From Serratia symbiotica (GTDB lineage: Bacteria; Pseudomonadota; Gammaproteobacteria; Enterobacterales; Enterobacteriaceae): DNA of 64,000 nt. Made by a program: the position numbers and the translations under genes. Of this stretch, positions 59,766-64,000 are shown piece after piece. The stretch covers positions 930,001 to 994,000 of the forward strand of contig LR025083.1 of assembly GCA_900380265.1 (NCBI GenBank), written 5' to 3'. The notes under the pieces were generated by a model, which was not told where the DNA came from, did not search any database, and saw only the letters and a list, made by a program, of their open reading frames with translations. The number at the start of each line of letters is the position of its first letter. The stretch's first letter is position 1.

Positions 59766-61517
59766 TCAGCCGTGTTGGGACCAACACGGCCACCGGAGGG
59801 GCCACGTCAAACAGAAACGTTTTTGCGGATTCACTTTCGAAATTCGGTCCTGAATAGCCGCTAATAGATTTGGATGTTTTTCATCAGAGTAGGCGTAACC
59901 GGTGAGTAATGGCAACGCTTCTACAACGCTATTGACGGCCCATAAATGGAATTGCCCCTCTCGTACTGCATTAACCACGTCTTGACGTAGACACAAATTT
60001 CGGATATTGGCGACCGGTATAATCACACCCTGCTTACCGGTCAGGCGTCGTTTTAGACAAACTTCAAAGAATCCTTCAACTTTTTCATTAACGCCAGCAA
60101 TTGGTTGCACGTTGCCAAATTGATCGACCGAGCCAGTAACTGCAATCTTTTGATTAATAGGTTTCTGTGACAGAGCGCTAATCAGGGCGCACAGTTCTGC
60201 TAGTGAGGCGCTGTCTCCATCAACTTCGCCATAAGATTGCTCAAATACGATAGAGGCTGAGAAAGGAAGTGGGTAGTCTAGTTCTAGTTCAGAAATCAGG
60301 AAGGCCTGCATAATCATCATGCCTTTGGCATGAAGATTACCGCCCAGTTCGGCTTTCCGTTCAACATCAGTGAATTCGCCATCACCGAGGTGTACTACGC
60401 AGCTTATACGTGACGGCTCACCAAAGGTGCGTGGGTGCCCTGGGTAATCTAGTATGGACAGTCCGTTAATCTGGCCAATAGTTTCTCCTTCTGTTTCAAT
60501 CAGGATTTGCCCCAATTGAATCTCACGCTGCATGCGTTCCGCGAGGTAACTTTCACGCCATTCGTGTGCATTGCACGCAGATTTAAAGGCTTTTGCGGTA
60601 ATGACGTTCTCTTTGCTATATAGTGCAGCCTCTATAAGCTGTTGACGAATCCAAATCAAAGACAGTGGAAGAATACCTTGATCACCAGTAAATCGAACTG
60701 CGTGAGTAATCAGTGGAGACCAGGCGTCAGCAGCTAATGCTGGCAACCGATGCTCTGTGATGAGGTTATTAACGTAGCGACACCACTTTAACATATCTTC
60801 GTTTTTGTTGAGTTGCAGATAATCCTCGTATTCTCCGTATATTGCTTGCTTACTAAGCTCAGGTTCGAGTTCCTGAAAATCAGCCAGCCCTTGACGATCA
60901 CTTATCACGATCAATCGTAGTGCCAAAGGAATGGGCGGAATAGAGACCGGTAAGGGGCGCGTTTCATCTGGGGAAATCCAGTGGAACTGACATTGGGTGA
61001 TCATTTGCTTCAGTCTTAACCAGAGAAGTGGCTGAGCTAATAGCGAACGGACAGTAAGGATTAGTACACCGCCATTGGCTTGATGTACAAGCCCAGGCTC
61101 TAGACTAATTTCATCGCGATAGAATCGCACACAGCCAAAAAGTTGTTCCGGCTCTACCCACTCTTGGAATACGCAGTTTGCGGTGCCGGAAAAAAGTTCA
61201 TCTCCATGAATATTTGCTTCCACGCTAACTTTACGACCGTTGATTACATAATGGATGCCTGTTCTGTATGTTTTCTGTGGCTGGATTTGTTGTACAACAC
61301 GAGCGATCAGCGCTAGATATTCTCTTATTTCATGCGCTTTCAGCAGCATGAAGCGGAGTGGTGACTGTGGACGGCAAAATAGAGCTAGTGCATTTTCTAG
61401 CCGGGGCTGAAGAGTTGAAAAGGGCTCGGGTTCCAACTGAGAGGAGCTATCGAATATCGCCTTATAAGGTGATAGATCTGGCAACAGAGATTGCCATTCA
61501 AGTCGGTTATTGGTCAA
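59766..61517 (-). CDS. lonH: Lon-like protease LonH (YcbZ)
   Basis: A Lon-family protease without a working AAA+ ATPase module; its cellular role in enterobacteria is poorly known. From the TTG at 61517 it is 583 residues, close to the E. coli 586, starting TNNRLEWQSLLPD, which aligns with the family start. The longer frame begins at a TTG (61559) that overlaps a TATAAT box and is unlikely. The degenerate ATPase-like region lies at about 50-330 with LVHQANGGVLIL. The serine-lysine dyad is intact: Ser436 in GEVDGDSASL and Lys479 in GVNEKVEGFF. The last residues CWSQHG differ from E. coli and lie in a hairpin. Confidence 0.93.
   Translation of the reverse strand: MTNNRLEWQSLLPDLSPYKAIFDSSSQLEPEPFSTLQPRLENALALFCRPQSPLRFMLLKAHEIREYLALIARVVQQIQPQKTYRTGIHYVINGRKVSVEANIHGDELFSGTANCVFQEWVEPEQLFGCVRFYRDEISLEPGLVHQANGGVLILTVRSLLAQPLLWLRLKQMITQCQFHWISPDETRPLPVSIPPIPLALRLIVISDRQGLADFQELEPELSKQAIYGEYEDYLQLNKNEDMLKWCRYVNNLITEHRLPALAADAWSPLITHAVRFTGDQGILPLSLIWIRQQLIEAALYSKENVITAKAFKSACNAHEWRESYLAERMQREIQLGQILIETEGETIGQINGLSILDYPGHPRTFGEPSRISCVVHLGDGEFTDVERKAELGGNLHAKGMMIMQAFLISELELDYPLPFSASIVFEQSYGEVDGDSASLAELCALISALSQKPINQKIAVTGSVDQFGNVQPIAGVNEKVEGFFEVCLKRRLTGKQGVIIPVANIRNLCLRQDVVNAVREGQFHLWAVNSVVEALPLLTGYAYSDEKHPNLLAAIQDRISKVNPQKRFCLTWPLRWPCWSQHG
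59769..59790 (-). terminator. Hairpin covering the lonH stop region
   Basis: GCCGTGTTGG and CCAACACGGC are exact reverse complements with only two bases between, ending right before the lonH stop codon. The last codons of lonH are thus part of the stem. The hairpin could limit read-through into fabA. Confidence 0.55.
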
Positions 61518-61550
61518 TGTCTTAGATGGAATTGTTAAAATGAAAGGGCG

Positions 61551-61556
61551 ATTATA
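61551..61556 (-). promoter_or_regulatory. TATAAT -10 box of lonH
   Basis: On the minus strand TGTATAATCG gives a consensus -10 hexamer 33 bases before the TTG start. No good -35 hexamer is seen at 17 bases. Confidence 0.45.
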
Positions 61557-61559
61557 CAA

Positions 61560-63944
61560 GAATAACTGAAGCTTGATATATACAGAGTAGTTGTTGTTAA
61601 AAAGGAGTTGTATATCTAGTTGTTACTATGTACAAACCTATCTAAAAGAGAGCTGTATTGTCTTGGAACGAGTGAAAGCGCTTCTATTTATTAAAGTAAC
61701 TTGCCTAAGTTAGAGTTCAATATAAAACATTAGCAACTATAAATATGGATAGTAGGTGGGATTGGAAATATTGACTTAAAAAGCAAAAGGAAATAGCAAT
61801 TATTATTTTATATATTTAAAACAAAGTCAAACAAATCGCTCAGGAGGAAGTGAATCAGCTTCCAATGCTGTACAATGAACTAGTAAAAATTCTGCGATGG
61901 ATTGTTTGGCATATAAAGTGAGCCTGAGATACTTAGACAAATAAAAAAATCTATATTGCCTTGAATATTATCCAAAATTAGAATATAAATCATACTAAGA
62001 TTATCGTTCTAAAGTTTTTTGTTCGTAAAGCCTTGCAGGTCTACTATATTAGTGTGAGGTACACGTTGTTAGAAGCTACAGTACAGCTAATGAAAGATTC
62101 GGCATTTAAATAAATTCTGTCAATCAGATGTCGTTGTTAAAAGAAGTGCTCAAAGCGCTCTTCAGTAAGGAAGAGCGTAAGGCTTCTTGCCACCACAATA
62201 TTGTTACAGATTTAATGGCCGTGAAGCGAGGAGACAAAACCGTATAACGTTGAGTCTTGTGTGGTAATGTAGGGAAAAGATAAAGACATAGTCACAACTA
62301 TCTATTGATTACAAAAGAAATTTAGAGAACTTAATCTATAATGATTAGCATCATCTGCTAGCAGTTTAAAGAGTGCAATTTAGTTGTGTGGTTGGATAGG
62401 TTTATATTTCAATTCAGTATTAGGAGGGACGTTACTTATAGAAGGAAAGAAACTCTAATCCTTTTTAGTTACACTGGCTAAACGCCTTACACAAAAGGTA
62501 ATCTCAATGTATTTCCAGCATGTTGATGAAGGTTTCCATTGATATGCTTCTCAATTAATAGCTTAGCGAATGTCGTGGATATGAGGGAATTCTACCAATC
62601 AGTCTCAAATACCCGCAATTGCTATCCATACTAAATTTGTTTGTGACAAATAGTGGGATTAACCGGAGTACGATATGTGGGTCTGAAATGCATGCGCATT
62701 TCAGGTGATTACATTAAAGGTATAATATACAGATAGATAGTTACGCTTCACACCTTTACGCTAAAGGTATAACAACCCGTGAAGTGACCGCTGATGTCTT
62801 GACATTAGCGGTATAGACATGTTAATTACACTGACATCTGCATTCACTAATGTGGTTAATTAATAGGTGATAGGATGGCACAATCGACACCTGGACCAGT
62901 TATATTGCATTATTAAAATGGACGGTATCGTGGTAAATTTTCATAGTGGTAGCGTGATCAAGAAAGCCGTATTCTCGGTCTCAAAATTAATGCTCTCTAT
63001 CTGCTGATAGAGCTTTAAGCCGGGGATTTAGGATGCGTGAATATCAAGTGGCAAAGATATAAGGCGACATCATTTCTGTAAAGTAGTTATATCATAGTCC
63101 AATCGAGAATTTAGACTCATGGCTGTGGATGAGTTCGCGGGAAGTTAAGAGGATAAATATCTGCACAGCATCAAGTTAGGATGCTTGTTTTGGCAAAGTT
63201 CAACAGCTGGGCCAGTGACCTGCCCGATAAGCTGAAAGGAAACAAAATCACGAAGACCATTCGTGCCTGAAAGCTTGATCTGTAAAGCTCTAAACCAAAT
63301 AGGTGTTCTCGGCAGGAGGGATAATCCGGAAATTTATTTATCTAGTAGTCAAGGATGGCTAAAATTGAATATGGGAATCTAGAATTGCAGTTCGCGAGAA
63401 TTATTTTATTATCGGGCCAGTGATATAAAGTATTATAGGGTGCAGTTTTGCTAGCTCTTCTAATTTTCTTTTGACAAGTACCGCCACATAGCCTATTAAT
63501 ACTATCGCTCAACTGATAGTAGTGAGCCTCACTTATACTGGCGACTATCTATTGTTATATCTCAAGTATATCCGCGTGAACATAAGATTAACCTGGCAAA
63601 CAACCCCCTATATATTGCTTATGTCGCATTCCTGGTGACATGGCCAGTCCTGGCAAATAATAGCTGTTGGCTGGATCTATGATGGTGCGTAACAGGTCCA
63701 TATCTGACGTGCTGGTCTGATTTGTGATTTGCCTTGAATAGTAGAAACGAGATATAGATTTTCTCCAGTAGTACAAACAAGGTTCATCACTATTAGTAAT
63801 ACAGCTATGTGGCTTAACAATGATATAGAGCAAACCTTCTATCATAAAACGAGCATTTTATTTTATACTCGAACTAGTTACCAAGCAAAGCTGTATGGCC
63901 TTAATAATATCCCATATTGGAAATCAAGTATTAAATGTGGGGTA
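61560..63944. other. Gene-free stretch at the right end
   Basis: matP and ompA are expected here from enterobacterial order, but neither was readable. Short frames, such as 63588-63845 on minus, show no recognisable family. An imperfect inverted repeat (GCGCTCTTC...GAAGAGCGT) lies near 62156-62180. Confidence 0.5.
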
Positions 63945-63985
63945 ACAGGATAACAGTCATCTCTTAGAGATGATTGTTATCCTGT
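63945..63985. terminator. 19-bp hairpin near the right edge
   Basis: Arms 63945-63963 and 63967-63985 pair over 19 positions, with one G-T wobble, around a TTA loop. It is probably a terminator of a gene beyond the edge or of a lost gene. Confidence 0.7.
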
Positions 63986-64000
63986 CGGATGCTAGTAGGT

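Overview
This window looks like a chromosome segment from a host-restricted gammaproteobacterium of the order Enterobacterales, in an intermediate stage of genome decay. It resembles Serratia-type or Sodalis-type insect symbionts, but I cannot fix the genus from sequence alone. The intact proteins match the Escherichia/Serratia versions almost residue for residue and at full length, and gene order follows the enterobacterial chromosome in blocks. Yet only about 24 kb of 64 kb (roughly 37 %) is intact coding sequence. The rest is non-coding DNA, and in many places it can still be read as an eroded copy of the gene expected at that position. I see no insertion sequence, prophage, CRISPR array or rRNA operon.

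Layout. (1) 0.2-18.2 kb is one conserved block: lrp(dead)-ftsK(dead)-lolA-rarA(dead)-serS-pflA(dead)-serC-aroA(dead)-cmk-rpsA-ihfB-comEC(dead)-msbA-lpxK. (2) 20.0-32.5 kb comes from a second ancestral locus: tRNA-Arg(CCU), mlaA(dead), fabB, mnmC(dead), aroC(dead), prmB, smrB, sixA. (3) 37.3-54.7 kb comes from a third: rplY, a lapC/yejM cut down to its membrane domain, tRNA-Pro(GGG), the complete fruBKA operon, nfo, lysP, then plaP and sbcB. (4) 58.7-61.6 kb carries rmf(remnant), fabA and lonH. The joints between blocks lie in long gene-free stretches.

Functional picture. The retained genes keep translation going (serS, rpsA, rplY, two tRNAs, prmB, smrB). They also keep nucleotide and serine/PLP-linked metabolism (cmk, serC), unsaturated fatty-acid synthesis (fabA, fabB), lipid A and lipoprotein traffic (lpxK, msbA, lolA, the lapC membrane domain), fructose import and entry to glycolysis (fruBKA), lysine and putrescine import (lysP, plaP), and some DNA repair (nfo, sbcB). 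Losses include global regulation (lrp), the FtsK translocase, RarA, DNA-uptake protein ComEC, the tRNA modifier MnmC, outer-membrane lipid recycling (mlaA), pyruvate formate-lyase activation (pflA), and two enzymes of the chorismate branch (aroA and aroC). The cell therefore imports sugar, lysine and polyamine, keeps a Gram-negative envelope, and probably cannot make chorismate.

I did not find a convincing new system. The most interesting items are the selective preservation of the LapC membrane domain, the paired loss of aroA and aroC, readable gene fossils such as the shrunken ftsK, tRNA genes that have lost an encoded CCA end, a long perfect hairpin inside smrB, and a Fic-like motif fossil at a rearrangement joint. 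Pseudogene limits are approximate because they come from matching protein families remembered by eye.
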